From Phycisphaerae bacterium (GTDB taxonomy: Bacteria; Planctomycetota; Phycisphaerae; Phycisphaerales; SM1A02): DNA of 64,000 nt. The notes under the pieces were generated by a model. The model had not been told where the DNA came from, ran no database searches, and worked only from the letters and a program-made list of their open reading frames with translations. Where the stretch lies: positions 32,691-96,690 of the forward strand of contig PAHO01000044.1 of assembly GCA_002705085.1 (NCBI GenBank). Direction: 5' to 3'. This document shows positions 17,250 to 26,517 of the stretch, one piece after another. Position numbers and translations under genes: made by a program. The first letter of the stretch is position 1, and each line of letters opens with the position of its first letter.

Positions 17250-19708
17250 GAGGAACGCCTCAAAGCAGAGCTGCACGCAGCGGCAAGCAACAGGAGGGGG
17301 ATGGCGACGGTCGAAATCAGAACCCAAACAAGACGCTCCAGTGCACTCGGCTGGAATCGGCCGAGGGCTGCGTTTGGCCCCAAGCCGAGGGCGTCTTGGC
17401 CGTTGGACCATCGCAGGAGCGAAGAAGCAAGCTCATAATTTCCGGATGTGGCAGCCGACGACGATCGATTCGCACGCAGGCCCGGATCAAGCCAACGAGC
17501 CGAACCAACCAAGGCGAGGCGCCTTCGGCCTTCATCCTTCAAGCGAACGAGCCCCATCGGGACCGGGTTGGGTACGACAGCGCCATTGGGAGTGGTCCAG
17601 TCCTTTACTTCGCCCCGGCGCGGCGACGGGAGCCATTGAAAGCATGCGCCTTCGGATCCTAGATCAACGGCGAGCGGGAAGCCGATCGGCAAACCCCCAA
17701 CCGAACCAGACACCGGGTGATCAGATCTCCAGTCTGGCTGGATGAGAAGATCGGTTTGACGAACGTTTCGTCGAGTTACAGACGACCCAAGCGCTGATTC
17801 AAGACTGGAGTTGACGCCGAGATCACGCAGAAGGTCTTCCCAGGGAGAATCCAAACCGAACCTCGAGCGAATGGAGGGCCCAACACAGAGGACGACGTTT
17901 TGCTGAGGATCGCGGACAACATCAGCCACCTGGCGGAAGAACGCATAGCCCGCGGGGTCGGATTCGACCGCAAGGGGCGGATCAACAAGAGCAAGAACGA
18001 CAGAGTCTTCACGTTTGGACTGGAGGGGGGAAACCTGCAGACCACGAAGCTGCAATTCGTAGGCCACGGCTTGCACAAGTTCTTCTGAGCCGGTTGGTGC
18101 CAAGATCGCAACCTGCGTGGACGGGCTCCCGGCAAACTCTTCAACAACTTGACTCAACACAGATTCGCTTCGCAAGGAAGTTCCTGATCCGAATTGGACC
18201 AGCAAGGCGGTGGAGGATCGGAATGCCTTCATCTCACCATCGACAAGAAACGCCATCCCCCCGCTGTCCGAAAACAACTTCGCCGCGGCGAGCTCCATTT
18301 CATCCGCCAGAATGAGCAGCTCCCGGGCCCAGTCCAGAGGTGCCCCGGAGCCAGGCCCGTCGCCCGCAGTGGCCGCAATTTGCTGGAGAGCAACGCTGAG
18401 TTGACCAGCGATGGCGCCGAGATCTGGGAGAACACCCCTATTCAGGCCTGCATTCACGCGGCGGAGCGTCTCCGCCACCCCAACGATCACCTCCGCGTGG
18501 TCCTCTGGTGAAAGCAAATTGACCTGAGCTTCTAGGAAGGCCATGGCTTCGCTAATTTTCTGAGGCCGAAGAGCTGTTTCAGAGAATTGACGTTGCCATC
18601 TGGCGATCTCTTGGCTGGAAATCTCGCCCCTTCGAAGTTCCGCCAAGTCCACAACAATGACTTCCACCGGAGCGTTTTCGGCAGCCCGCTCCAAGATTCG
18701 GCGGGTAAATCGAAGATCATCCGAAGGAACCTCATCGCCATTCAACGTGAGAAAGAGCGTCGACCCATCAGGCAACATCCCGAGTGCATCATGAAGTCTT
18801 GGCGATGGCAAAGCTCTGCCGAGCGGAGTCAGGTCTACGGATCCATGAAGGTTTCGGTTGGATGATGAACAGAAAGCAAGTGTGAGAAATCCCCATAGAA
18901 AAGCCCGAACAAGAATGTGTCGGCGTAGCCCAATTTGACCGCTGAATGCCCGAGCGCGGAGGCCTCCTGAAGCAGCAAGGACCGCAACCGCACCCAAGAT
19001 GGCCAAATTCAGCAGTGAGGCCAACTCCACTTGCCCGTCCAGAAGGCCTCGAGCCAAACGAACTGGGTGATTGCTGGCCAGTTGAACGCTCAGTCCGGTG
19101 ATCGCCGTACTCAGCCAGCCCAAGCCAGCCTCATCGATCCGGTCGGCGAGGAGTGGCAAAGCGGCAACCGCACCCAGACCGAGGGCAGGCACCAGAAGCG
19201 TGAAGAGCAACGTGAGAAAAGTGGAGCGAAGCCAAAGAGTCGCCGCGAGCACCATGACGGTCCACGTCGCAAGCAAGAGAACGGCCACCACCAAGTTACC
19301 AAGCATGGTGATGGCAGACGCCTGATGGAGAAGTGACACGCAGAGAATCGGCACCAAGGGCAAGGCAAACAGCGACAGTGCGCCGGCTGTGCTCAGCATC
19401 ATCGACAGGACAAGGCCGATGGGCCTCACCGGACCTGAGAGCCTCCACTCGAGCAGGCCGGTTCGATCAGGCTCGAGGACGGTTCGCATGACCAGCATCG
19501 GGACAATGATCGCGGCGGAGAGGGTCCACAATTGAATGACTGCAGCCGCGTCGGCGGGAGCGCCAATGCAAAATCCGGCGTCAACGACTGGGGCGGCCAA
19601 CCACCAGCCGAGTCCCCATAGGAGGGCAAATGAAGATGCCGCGAAGAGCGCCCCTGGCGAGCGCAAGGCCACCAATCCTTCGCGGATTCCAATGCGGATC
19701 GCGCTCAT
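17246..19708 (-). CDS. Fused ABC permease and GldG-like auxiliary protein
   Basis: An 820-residue membrane protein. Residues 1 to about 260 form an ABC-2 type permease with about six hydrophobic helices, the first after MSAIRIGIREGLVALRSPG. After a seventh helix near 265-285 comes a large extracytoplasmic domain like GldG/DUF4350 (uncharacterised ABC auxiliary), containing FLTLNGDEVPSDDLRF and VEVIVVDLAELRRGEIS, and a final helix near the C-terminus (LVWVLISTVAIPLLLLAAA). In Bacteroidetes GldF and GldG are separate; here they are one chain. It overlaps by four bases both the ATPase upstream and the DUF4340-like gene downstream. The substrate is unknown; gliding or surface assembly is only suggested by the Gld analogy. 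Confidence 0.75.
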   Translation of the reverse strand: MSAIRIGIREGLVALRSPGALFAASSFALLWGLGWWLAAPVVDAGFCIGAPADAAAVIQLWTLSAAIIVPMLVMRTVLEPDRTGLLEWRLSGPVRPIGLVLSMMLSTAGALSLFALPLVPILCVSLLHQASAITMLGNLVVAVLLLATWTVMVLAATLWLRSTFLTLLFTLLVPALGLGAVAALPLLADRIDEAGLGWLSTAITGLSVQLASNHPVRLARGLLDGQVELASLLNLAILGAVAVLAASGGLRARAFSGQIGLRRHILVRAFLWGFLTLAFCSSSNRNLHGSVDLTPLGRALPSPRLHDALGMLPDGSTLFLTLNGDEVPSDDLRFTRRILERAAENAPVEVIVVDLAELRRGEISSQEIARWQRQFSETALRPQKISEAMAFLEAQVNLLSPEDHAEVIVGVAETLRRVNAGLNRGVLPDLGAIAGQLSVALQQIAATAGDGPGSGAPLDWARELLILADEMELAAAKLFSDSGGMAFLVDGEMKAFRSSTALLVQFGSGTSLRSESVLSQVVEEFAGSPSTQVAILAPTGSEELVQAVAYELQLRGLQVSPLQSKREDSVVLALVDPPLAVESDPAGYAFFRQVADVVRDPQQNVVLCVGPSIRSRFGLDSPWEDLLRDLGVNSSLESALGSSVTRRNVRQTDLLIQPDWRSDHPVSGSVGGLPIGFPLAVDLGSEGACFQWLPSPRRGEVKDWTTPNGAVVPNPVPMGLVRLKDEGRRRLALVGSARWLDPGLRANRSSSAATSGNYELASSLLRWSNGQDALGLGPNAALGRFQPSALERLVWVLISTVAIPLLLLAAACSSALRRSS

Positions 19709-20418
19709 TTCGCCCCCTGTGGCAAAAGGGCTTCAACGAAGGCTTCATCCAAGTCGCCTCCACCCGAAAGAGCCAAAACGTGAGTGAGGGGTCCAGAAGC
19801 GCGCACCTCGCCATCGGACAGCAGGACCACCTCATCGCAAACCCGCTCTGCCTCATCAAGGAGGTGTGAACTCAAGAGGACCGAGCGTTCTGCCCCAAAC
19901 TCCCTGAGGAGAGCGCGAAACCATCGCCGACGAAGTGGATCCATTCCGGTGGACGGTTCGTCAAGAATAAGCAGGTCAGGTTCGTGGGCCACTGCCGCCG
20001 CGAGGCCGACCAATTGCCGCCACCCCTTACTGAGCACTCGAATCTCCCGCTCCGCGTAAAGGGCCAAGTCGCACCGGTCCAAAGCGGCATGGCCCTGCTT
20101 CACAGACCCGCCGCGGGACCGGCAGGCTTCGACCACCCAATCTCGCACCGTGCGATGGAGCGGGAGGGGATTGTGCTCAGGAAGCCAGCCGATACGAGCT
20201 CGGACTTCCACTCGAGAGGGAGGCAGTTCGCCGACCAAAATTGATCCCGAATCCGGACGAAGCACTCCGGCGAGCATGCGAATCAACGTGCTCTTGCCGG
20301 CGCCGTTTGGTCCCAGCAATCCAACCACGCCCGATGCGGGAACGCGCAGCGAAACGCCTTTGAGGGCAACCCTTTTTCGAAAGGATTTGTGAACATTGGT
20401 GACGGAGGCCGCATCCAT
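19705..20418 (-). CDS. ABC transporter ATP-binding protein (GldA-like)
   Basis: A 237-residue ATPase. Walker A GPNGAGKST at 36-44, Q-loop region around WLPEHNPLP, signature LSKGWRQ (129-135) in place of LSGGQ, and Walker B LLILDEPSTGMDP (about 149-161). GldA and other ABC-2 exporters often have a variant signature of the LSKGxRQR kind, so this is family-typical. It starts with an ATG and is divergent from the GAF-receiver gene with 53 bases between. Its stop overlaps the fused permease start (ATGA), so stoichiometric expression is likely. It powers the transporter encoded by the next two genes. Confidence 0.9.
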   Translation of the reverse strand: MDAASVTNVHKSFRKRVALKGVSLRVPASGVVGLLGPNGAGKSTLIRMLAGVLRPDSGSILVGELPPSRVEVRARIGWLPEHNPLPLHRTVRDWVVEACRSRGGSVKQGHAALDRCDLALYAEREIRVLSKGWRQLVGLAAAVAHEPDLLILDEPSTGMDPLRRRWFRALLREFGAERSVLLSSHLLDEAERVCDEVVLLSDGEVRASGPLTHVLALSGGGDLDEAFVEALLPQGAK

Positions 20419-20471
20419 AGGGGAATTCTACGAGCGAGAAGCACACCAAGACGCGTACACTTCGAGAACGC

Positions 20472-21758
20472 ATGTCAGGGCACCCTACAAAACCACCCCT
20501 TCGCATCACCGAGGCAGACCGCCTTCCGGATGCGGTCCGGCAATTTTTGCTCGATCACTTTGAGGTGACCACGGATGCCCGGCCGCCCCAAGATCAATCA
20601 GCCCCGTTCACCCAATGGGATCTGGGGCCAGAAAGGATTGCCCTGACGCGACTTCGTGAGGTTCATGAACACTCGGCGGGCATTCTTGAACTTGACGAAC
20701 CCGGCCATGAGGGCGACACCATCGCTGGCCGACTCAAGATTCTTGACCGGCGAATTCGTTGCGCCATCGATGACTTGTTCCAATGGGACAGTTGGGAAGT
20801 GCGTCTCCTGCACCCGGAGACCAATCAACTCGAACTCTTTGTGAGCCACAACTTGGCTCCACTTCGGATCGGGGAGTCCATCTTTGCTGCCGCACGAGGC
20901 AATGGCATCACCGGACGGGTCGCGGCCACCGGACAGTGTGTGCTCACACGGCAAGCTGACAGCGACGACGAGTATCTCCCCGGGCTTGAAGGAGCCCAAT
21001 CCACCATGACCCTCCCGCTGCAATTGGGGGCCCGGATTCTGGGGACGCTGAATGTTGAATCACGTGATCGCTCCGCATTTTCCGAGGCAGATCTCTCTGA
21101 GGCACTTCTGCTCGGCCGGTACATTGCGGCCGCCCTGCACTTCATAGAACTTGTGCTTCGAGAACGTTCCGCTGTCGATCGCCAGACCGCAAGCGCTTTC
21201 CGCGGAGCGCTCGCCCATCCCATCGAAAAACTCGAACGTCTCGGCCAATCCAGCCCCGAAGTCGAAGCCATTGCCACTGAACTCCGCGAGGCCATGGACG
21301 CGGCTGGCACTGGACCCAAAGCCGTCCTCGCCACAGAACGTGATCTTCAGCCTGATGAACCCGACCCCGACCTTCAGGGGCGGCACATCTTGGTCGCTGA
21401 CAATGAAGCCGTGGTCGTACAGGGCCTCACCAAACTGCTCAAAGCCAATGGTGTCACCGTGACCGCCTGTGACGGTGGAGCCGAAGCGATCACAGCCTTT
21501 ACAGAGTGCCATGCCAAGGGCCAGTGTCCGGATTTGGTGATCACTGATATCCGGATGCCCGATCGCAATGGGTATGAAGTCTTTCGGGGCGTTCGTGACT
21601 TGGCCCCCCAGATTCCCGTTGTGCTGATGACCGGATTTGGCTACGACCCCTCACATTCAATTCTTCGGGCGACCGAGGAGGGGATGCACGCGGTCCTGTT
21701 CAAGCCGATTCCAGTTCCCAGGCTTTTCGAAGTCCTGAAATCAGCCTTCACTGACTGA
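20472..21758 (+). CDS. GAF-domain and receiver-domain signalling protein
   Basis: A 428-residue cytoplasmic protein. Residues about 85-225 are a GAF domain (WEVRLLHPETNQLELFVSHN, GNGITGRVAATGQ, LPLQLGARILGTLNVES). A linker leads to a CheY-like receiver domain (about 304-428) with phospho-acceptor Asp359 (VITDIRMPD), Thr387 and Lys411 (LFKPIPV). The acidic pair is Asp310-Asn311 instead of two acidic residues. The receiver is C-terminal and there is no DNA-binding or catalytic output domain, so it probably acts through protein contact. No histidine kinase lies nearby. The 3' end overlaps prmC (convergent) by 18 bases. Confidence 0.85.
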   Translation: MSGHPTKPPLRITEADRLPDAVRQFLLDHFEVTTDARPPQDQSAPFTQWDLGPERIALTRLREVHEHSAGILELDEPGHEGDTIAGRLKILDRRIRCAIDDLFQWDSWEVRLLHPETNQLELFVSHNLAPLRIGESIFAAARGNGITGRVAATGQCVLTRQADSDDEYLPGLEGAQSTMTLPLQLGARILGTLNVESRDRSAFSEADLSEALLLGRYIAAALHFIELVLRERSAVDRQTASAFRGALAHPIEKLERLGQSSPEVEAIATELREAMDAAGTGPKAVLATERDLQPDEPDPDLQGRHILVADNEAVVVQGLTKLLKANGVTVTACDGGAEAITAFTECHAKGQCPDLVITDIRMPDRNGYEVFRGVRDLAPQIPVVLMTGFGYDPSHSILRATEEGMHAVLFKPIPVPRLFEVLKSAFTD

Positions 21759-22808
21759 CTTCGAGGCACCGGGCCAAACTCCAAAAGTGCAACGAAGAAG
21801 CCCGTCCTCGTCAGGCAACGAGGCCACGTTCGAAAATCCTGCCTGCTCAAGCAGAAGAGCGACATCAGCAGCACTCTCGGATGCATGCTCAAGGCCAATG
21901 ATGCCGTCAGATCGCATCACTTGGTCGACCCAACCGACGAATGGACGAATCACATCAAGGCCGTCAGCGCCCCCGCGGAGCGCTGATTCGGGAGTAAAAC
22001 CAAGGACGCCCGGGTCAATATTGTGCGGCCATTCTCGATCTGGGATGTACGGCAAGTTGCCGACCACAATGTCGTAGGCGCCAGAGAGGGGCACCTTCAC
22101 ATCATGAAGCATCAGCTGCAACCGTTCAGCAACTCCCATTTCATGAGCGTTCTCACGGGCTAGGTTGAGGCATTCAGGCTCAACATCAACACCAACGCCA
22201 AGGGAATCTGGAAGCGACTGAAGCAACGAGACAATGACAGCACCACTCCCCACCCCCGCCTCGAGAACGTTGAGCGTCGGGAGCGATGGCTGGTGGTTCG
22301 ACGCAGCCCCGGCCTCTTGTGACACATCAACGGCATCGACGGCGGAAGATTGCTGCTGAACCAGTCGGCTGTCGACTTCGTGAAGACCAGCAGCGGCGAA
22401 GTCGGGGTCAAAAGTGCTATCCGCAGCTCTTCGCCCATGGCCTAAGGCGTGTCCACGCTCCGCAAGGAGGGTGAGGGTGTGAGAAACAAGAAGCTCGGTG
22501 CATGGCTGAGGGATCTGCGTGCACGGGCGAATAAAGAACGTACCGTGCCAAAACTGGACCTGGCCAGTGATGTAATGCAAGGGTTCGCCGGAGAGCACGC
22601 GTCGAACGTCCTCACGAAGACACTCTCGCTCATCCGGTGAGGCGGGGCGTTCGGGATGCATGTGCAAATGCAAGCGAGAGCAAGCGAATGCCTTGGCCAA
22701 CAGAGTTTCGGCGACAACGCGGGGGGCATCGATATCAGCCGCTTGGAAGCGACCTTTCATCCAGTCCAGCAGTTGTCGGCTCGACCATTCTGTCTGATCA
22801 GTGGACAT
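21741..22808 (-). CDS. prmC: Release-factor glutamine methyltransferase PrmC/HemK, variant motifs
   Basis: Methylates the GGQ glutamine of peptide release factors. Recognised from the N-terminal helical domain (GEPLHYITGQVQFWHGTFF) and the class I methyltransferase domain with motif I LEAGVGSGA (about 182-190). The substrate-binding NPPY motif reads NLPY (Asn251-Tyr254), and the usual LIPRPETE loop reads QIPQPCTE. About 60 extra residues (roughly 117-178, Gly/Ala/Ser/Gln-rich) are inserted between these regions, raising the length to 355 against about 280. Asn and Tyr of NPPY, which bind the glutamine amide, are kept. It is divergent from the gene at 22853. Confidence 0.85.
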   Translation of the reverse strand: MSTDQTEWSSRQLLDWMKGRFQAADIDAPRVVAETLLAKAFACSRLHLHMHPERPASPDERECLREDVRRVLSGEPLHYITGQVQFWHGTFFIRPCTQIPQPCTELLVSHTLTLLAERGHALGHGRRAADSTFDPDFAAAGLHEVDSRLVQQQSSAVDAVDVSQEAGAASNHQPSLPTLNVLEAGVGSGAVIVSLLQSLPDSLGVGVDVEPECLNLARENAHEMGVAERLQLMLHDVKVPLSGAYDIVVGNLPYIPDREWPHNIDPGVLGFTPESALRGGADGLDVIRPFVGWVDQVMRSDGIIGLEHASESAADVALLLEQAGFSNVASLPDEDGLLRCTFGVWPGASKSVSEG

Positions 22809-22852
22809 TTGCCGGCGAGGCTACCATGTGTCGACTTGAGGGTCAGAACACG

Positions 22853-23269
22853 ATGAATGAAATCTACGAACAACTTCCCGAATGGCTCAAAGGTGTCGCC
22901 AAACTGACTGGTGATTCAATCAAGGTTCTCGCTCCCCACGATGTCGACGCTTGGTACTTGATCACTTCAGATCCCGCAGGCTGCGACCTTGCCCTCGTAA
23001 CCAAGGATCGCTGGCTCTCAGAATCCATCGAGGGCGATCTTGAGCACACCGGAGACGAACTCGAAGAGCTCTATGAAGAAGAGCTGGTTGAGCTCGACTG
23101 GGAAGGCAAGATCCCCAACTTTCGGCATTTCCGGAATGATGCTCGGGAATATGTCTTCTCATGCACTTGGCCGTCCACGGCCCCGAGTGAACTCGCCACC
23201 GCCCTTGAGGCCATGGTGAACATGTTCACCGAACTTGGGGACATGGGCGGAGAAGAAGAGGACGGCTGA
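22853..23269 (+). CDS. Small acidic cytoplasmic protein of unknown function
   Basis: 138 residues from the ATG at 22853, which has GAGGG upstream; the open frame reaches further back but crosses the prmC start. The protein has a helical N-terminus (MNEIYEQLPEWLKGVAKL), a central strand-rich part (VDAWYLITSDPAGCDLALVT), an acidic helix (EELYEEELVELDWEG) and an acidic end (GGEEEDG). The overall shape recalls small YbjN or chaperone-like folds, but I see no diagnostic motif, so no function is assigned. Its stop and the next ATG overlap by one base (TGATG), so it is co-translated with the glycosyltransferase. Confidence 0.7.
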   Translation: MNEIYEQLPEWLKGVAKLTGDSIKVLAPHDVDAWYLITSDPAGCDLALVTKDRWLSESIEGDLEHTGDELEELYEEELVELDWEGKIPNFRHFRNDAREYVFSCTWPSTAPSELATALEAMVNMFTELGDMGGEEEDG

Positions 23270-24864
23270 TGCGGGTCCTGATGCTGGGCTGGGAGTTTCC
23301 GCCACTGATCACCGGCGGACTTGGCACAGCGTGCGCGGGGCTGACTCGTGCTCTGGTCACCCAAGGCGCTCAAGTTGACTTTGTCCTTCCGCGGCCCGTC
23401 GACAGCGTTGAAGTGGATGGCGTGCGCGTCCTGTCCCCCGGCTGTGCGGACCTCAAGCCAAAATCCGCGCAGACTCTTCCTGAAACGTGTCCAACCATTG
23501 ATCAGTCCCGGGCCACCCCATGTGTGCTAAAGGATCAGGTCGAAGGTATGGACGTGAGCGAACTCAACCGCACGCCATTTCTCGACCCTGTCCCAGGACT
23601 TCCCCCGTTGAGTGCGACAAAAGAACGTCATCTCGAAGACGCCGTGTCAACCAGATTTGGAAATCACCCTTACCCACGCGACACCACGCCTGAGCCAGTT
23701 GCAACCTTCCTCAAAGCCGCAAGCGGCAATCCCATTCGGGCTGCCAGAGCACTTGAGGACTTTGTCCTTGGAGGAGGCACTGTTCCAGAAGAGCAGAAAC
23801 ACATGCTTCGCCAGATGGCCCGAGAAGCATGGGCCGCGGCAAGTGAACCCACCACTCAGGCTTCCTGCCAAGTGTCGACCACTGACATCACGCCGATGCA
23901 GTCCGCGCCGCCCGTATCTCACGCGGACTATGGAGAAAACCTTCGAGAACAAGTTGAACGCTTCACTCAGTTCTGCGTTGAGTCACTCGCCACCCGCCAC
24001 TTTGACGTCATTCACGCTCATGACTGGATGACCTACGAAGCTGGCCTCGCATTGCGAGCCTTGACGGGAAAGCCGCTGGTGGTCCATGTCCACAGCACCG
24101 AGTTCGACCGGTCCGGGGAACACGGAAATCCCGAGGTCCTCGCCATCGAGTCCCGGGGCATTCGGGAGGCAGACCAGGTGATCTGCGTCAGCGCTCTGAC
24201 TCGAAATCTTGTCGTGTCCCGCTATGCCGCGCCAGCCGAACGGTGCCGTGTGATCTACAACGGCGTTGAGCTGTCCGATGACAGTCCAGGCCCCTCTGAG
24301 ATTCGGCGAGACGACCGGATTGTGTTGTATTTCGGCCGAATCACATACCAAAAAGGGCCCGAGTTCTTTATGGCCGCAGCCAAAAAAGTGCTCGAGCACA
24401 CCAGCAACGTGAAGTTCGTGGTCGCCGGCAGCGGAGATCAAGCGGAACGGATGATCCGGATGGCCGCGGAATTGGGCATCGGGGACCGGGTCCTCTTCAC
24501 CGGATTCCTGCGTGGGCGTGACATATCTCGTGTCTTTTCGCTGGCTGATCTTTATGTCATGCCGAGCCGATCGGAACCTTTCGGCATCGCACCGCTTGAA
24601 GCCATGAGCCATGGCGTGCCGGTGCTCATCAGCAAGACTTCAGGAGTCAGCGAAGTGCTCACCCATGCTCTCAAAGTTGACTTCTGGGACATTGAGGACA
24701 TGGCCAGCAAGATTGTGGCTGTACTGAAGTACCCCCCACTTTCCCAACACCTCAAAGATCACGGCCGCTTCGAAGTTCGCCGCATCACCTGGGATGGGGC
24801 TGCTCAAAAGTGCATCCAGGTCTACAACAAAGTCTCTGACTCAAACCGGCACCTCCAGCCCTGA
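23269..24864 (+). CDS. Glycogen-synthase-like glycosyltransferase (GT4/GT5) with a large insertion
   Basis: A 531-residue GT-B enzyme. The N-terminus MRVLMLGWEFPPLITGGLGT is the nucleotide-sugar glycine loop typical of starch/glycogen synthases and related GT4 enzymes. After about residue 50 comes an unusual low-conservation stretch of about 160 residues. The fold resumes with HFDVIHAHDWMTYEAGLALR and HVHSTEFDR, then the C-terminal Rossmann domain with FGRITYQKGPEFFMAAAKKV and the catalytic EPFGIAPLEAMSHGVPV (E-x7-E). The substrate is unknown: glycogen or another alpha-glucan is plausible from the N-terminal signature, surface glycan is also possible. Second gene of an operon with the 138-residue protein. 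Confidence 0.83.
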   Translation: MRVLMLGWEFPPLITGGLGTACAGLTRALVTQGAQVDFVLPRPVDSVEVDGVRVLSPGCADLKPKSAQTLPETCPTIDQSRATPCVLKDQVEGMDVSELNRTPFLDPVPGLPPLSATKERHLEDAVSTRFGNHPYPRDTTPEPVATFLKAASGNPIRAARALEDFVLGGGTVPEEQKHMLRQMAREAWAAASEPTTQASCQVSTTDITPMQSAPPVSHADYGENLREQVERFTQFCVESLATRHFDVIHAHDWMTYEAGLALRALTGKPLVVHVHSTEFDRSGEHGNPEVLAIESRGIREADQVICVSALTRNLVVSRYAAPAERCRVIYNGVELSDDSPGPSEIRRDDRIVLYFGRITYQKGPEFFMAAAKKVLEHTSNVKFVVAGSGDQAERMIRMAAELGIGDRVLFTGFLRGRDISRVFSLADLYVMPSRSEPFGIAPLEAMSHGVPVLISKTSGVSEVLTHALKVDFWDIEDMASKIVAVLKYPPLSQHLKDHGRFEVRRITWDGAAQKCIQVYNKVSDSNRHLQP

Positions 24865-24880
24865 GAGAAATGGATCAGAA

Positions 24881-25696
24881 ATGACGTGCATCACCGATTG
24901 GGATGGCCGGCTCGAAGGGATGAGTCAACTTCTCGACCTGGCCGCCATAGAGACCCTCCCTTCGTTCCGGCAAGGCCCCAGCATCGCTAGTGCCAAGTCG
25001 GACGGGACTTTGGTCACCGAAGTCGATCGTCGAACTGAACAACAGATGCGGGCTTGGCTTGCGAACCACTTTCCTGAGGATGGCATTCTTGGCGAGGAGT
25101 GCCCTCCCCAAAAGGGCTCGTCCAGTTGGACTTGGGTTATTGATCCCATTGATGGCACTGCTTCATTCAGCCACCAAGTCCCACTGTGGGGAACGTTGCT
25201 GGCCCTCCGCCGACATTCGAAACCAGTCGCAGGGGCCTGCTCACTTCCGGCCCTCAATTTGGCGGCAAGTGGAACCCACACCAAAGCGCATACAAATGCA
25301 GATGGGGAGACGCGTTTGATCACCGCCCGCCCGTCGATGCTCCCCCTTGAAGAGGCCACGCTGGTCACCACCGGCTGGGATTATTTTCGCATGGCGGGCG
25401 TTGAGGCGGCGTACCCAGCCCTCGCCCAACGGGCAGGACGAACCAAGGGGTGGAGCGACTGTTATGGGCTCTGGCTCCTTCTTGCCGGCCGGGTTGATGT
25501 TGTGGTCGAGCCGCTGCTGCACCCTTGGGATATTGAGTGGCTGGTTCCTTTGGCTCAAGCCGCAGGCATTCGGGTCACGGACTGGCATGGGGAAGACGCT
25601 TTGTCCCCGCACCAATGCATCGTCAGCCACGGCGGGCCTCTGCACGAGCAAGTCGCTGAGGTGCTCAAGGAGCACGCTACGCCGCGTGTGAATTAA
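24881..25696 (+). CDS. Inositol monophosphatase-family phosphatase (HisN-like)
   Basis: 271 residues starting at the ATG at 24881; the longer frame into the glycosyltransferase is rejected. It has the Mg-dependent phosphatase signatures: SDGTLVTEVDRRTEQ, the metal-binding Glu in GEEC, DPIDGTASF, and the late HPWDIEWLVPLAQAAG (WD motif). The combination of DPIDGT, a compact size and WDIEWLVPL resembles HisN histidinol-phosphatases as well as SuhB and CysQ relatives; substrate cannot be settled here. It sits 16 bases after the glycosyltransferase stop and is closed by a strong terminator at 25698, so the operon is probably 22853-25722. Confidence 0.85.
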   Translation: MTCITDWDGRLEGMSQLLDLAAIETLPSFRQGPSIASAKSDGTLVTEVDRRTEQQMRAWLANHFPEDGILGEECPPQKGSSSWTWVIDPIDGTASFSHQVPLWGTLLALRRHSKPVAGACSLPALNLAASGTHTKAHTNADGETRLITARPSMLPLEEATLVTTGWDYFRMAGVEAAYPALAQRAGRTKGWSDCYGLWLLLAGRVDVVVEPLLHPWDIEWLVPLAQAAGIRVTDWHGEDALSPHQCIVSHGGPLHEQVAEVLKEHATPRVN

Positions 25697-25697
25697 A

Positions 25698-25722
25698 AAA
25701 CCCGGCCCACAGGGCCGGGTTT
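25698..25722. terminator. Strong bidirectional intrinsic terminator
   Basis: AAACCCGGCCC (25698-25708) pairs perfectly over 11 bases with GGGCCGGGTTT (25712-25722) around a 3-base loop. An A-run precedes it (from 25695). For the plus-strand operon the downstream side is TTTCAAATC; for rplI on the minus strand the stem is followed by a TTTTTTAATTC run, a textbook U-tract. It therefore ends both the phosphatase operon and the rpsF-ssb-rplI run. Confidence 0.9.
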
Positions 25723-25744
25723 CAAATCATTCAAAGTGAGGAAC

Positions 25745-26326
25745 TCATGACTCGTCGGAAGCTTCTGCCGACGCATCAGCAGCGGCTTCGGCAACATCAC
25801 TGTCCTGTGATGCTTCGACTGGAGCCTCAGCGGTGTCGGCCGGCGTGTCCTCGGCCATTTCCTCAATCACCGATTCGGACTCAACGACCACCGTGATGCT
25901 CTCTCGCAACTCCTTGCCAAACTGAATCGGCACGTCGTAATTGCCCGTACGCCGAATGGCGACCGAGAGGCGAACCGCGCTGATCCCGACGTTAAAGCCA
26001 CCTTGAACCAAAGCATCCGAGATGTCACGCTGGGAAACAGATCCGTACAAAATGCCCTTATCGTTGGTGGGACGACGCAGGGTCAGGACGATGCCTCCAA
26101 GCTTGCCGAGGATGGCCTCTTGTTCTTCACGCAGGGCATCAGCCTTGGCAGCGGCCTCAACCCGAGCCGATTGCAGTTCCGCGATGCGCTCATCGGTCGG
26201 GAACTCAGCCATCCCCAAGGGAAGCAAGTAGTTCCGGGCGTAGCCTGCACGAACGCGAACGACCTCGCCGACCAAACCAAGGTTCTCAACCGATTCCACC
26301 AACAACAGTTCAATATTTTTGGCCAC
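25745..26326 (-). CDS. rplI: Ribosomal protein bL9 with acidic C-terminal tail
   Basis: Large-subunit protein at the base of the L1 stalk. Residues 1-~148 are a normal bL9: N-domain ELLLVESVENLGLVGEVVRVRAG (given here as ELLLVESV..VRVRAG) with YARNYLLP, then the linker helix and C-domain (NDKGILYGSVSQRDISDAL). It uses a GTG start with AGGAG seven bases upstream. About 45 extra residues follow (VIEEMAEDTPAD...ASDES), almost entirely Ala, Glu, Asp and Ser, so the protein is 193 residues against about 150. It follows ssb by 190 bases with no rpsR between them. The terminator at 25698 lies 22 bases after the stop. Confidence 0.95.
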   Translation of the reverse strand: MAKNIELLLVESVENLGLVGEVVRVRAGYARNYLLPLGMAEFPTDERIAELQSARVEAAAKADALREEQEAILGKLGGIVLTLRRPTNDKGILYGSVSQRDISDALVQGGFNVGISAVRLSVAIRRTGNYDVPIQFGKELRESITVVVESESVIEEMAEDTPADTAEAPVEASQDSDVAEAAADASAEASDES

Positions 26327-26517
26327 AATGGGCTCCTTTCGCTGTCCTCTTGATCAAAGGATCAAAGTGAGGAGCCGAGACGGCCTCGACCCCAACGGGT
26401 TGCTTGAAAAGCAAAGAGAAATTGTAGACGAATCAGCCGCCCAATGAAAGATGGGGGCTCGGAAGTCACTCAAATCGATGGCGCAGCGCCATCACCAATC
26501 CGCGTTCTAGGATGCGA

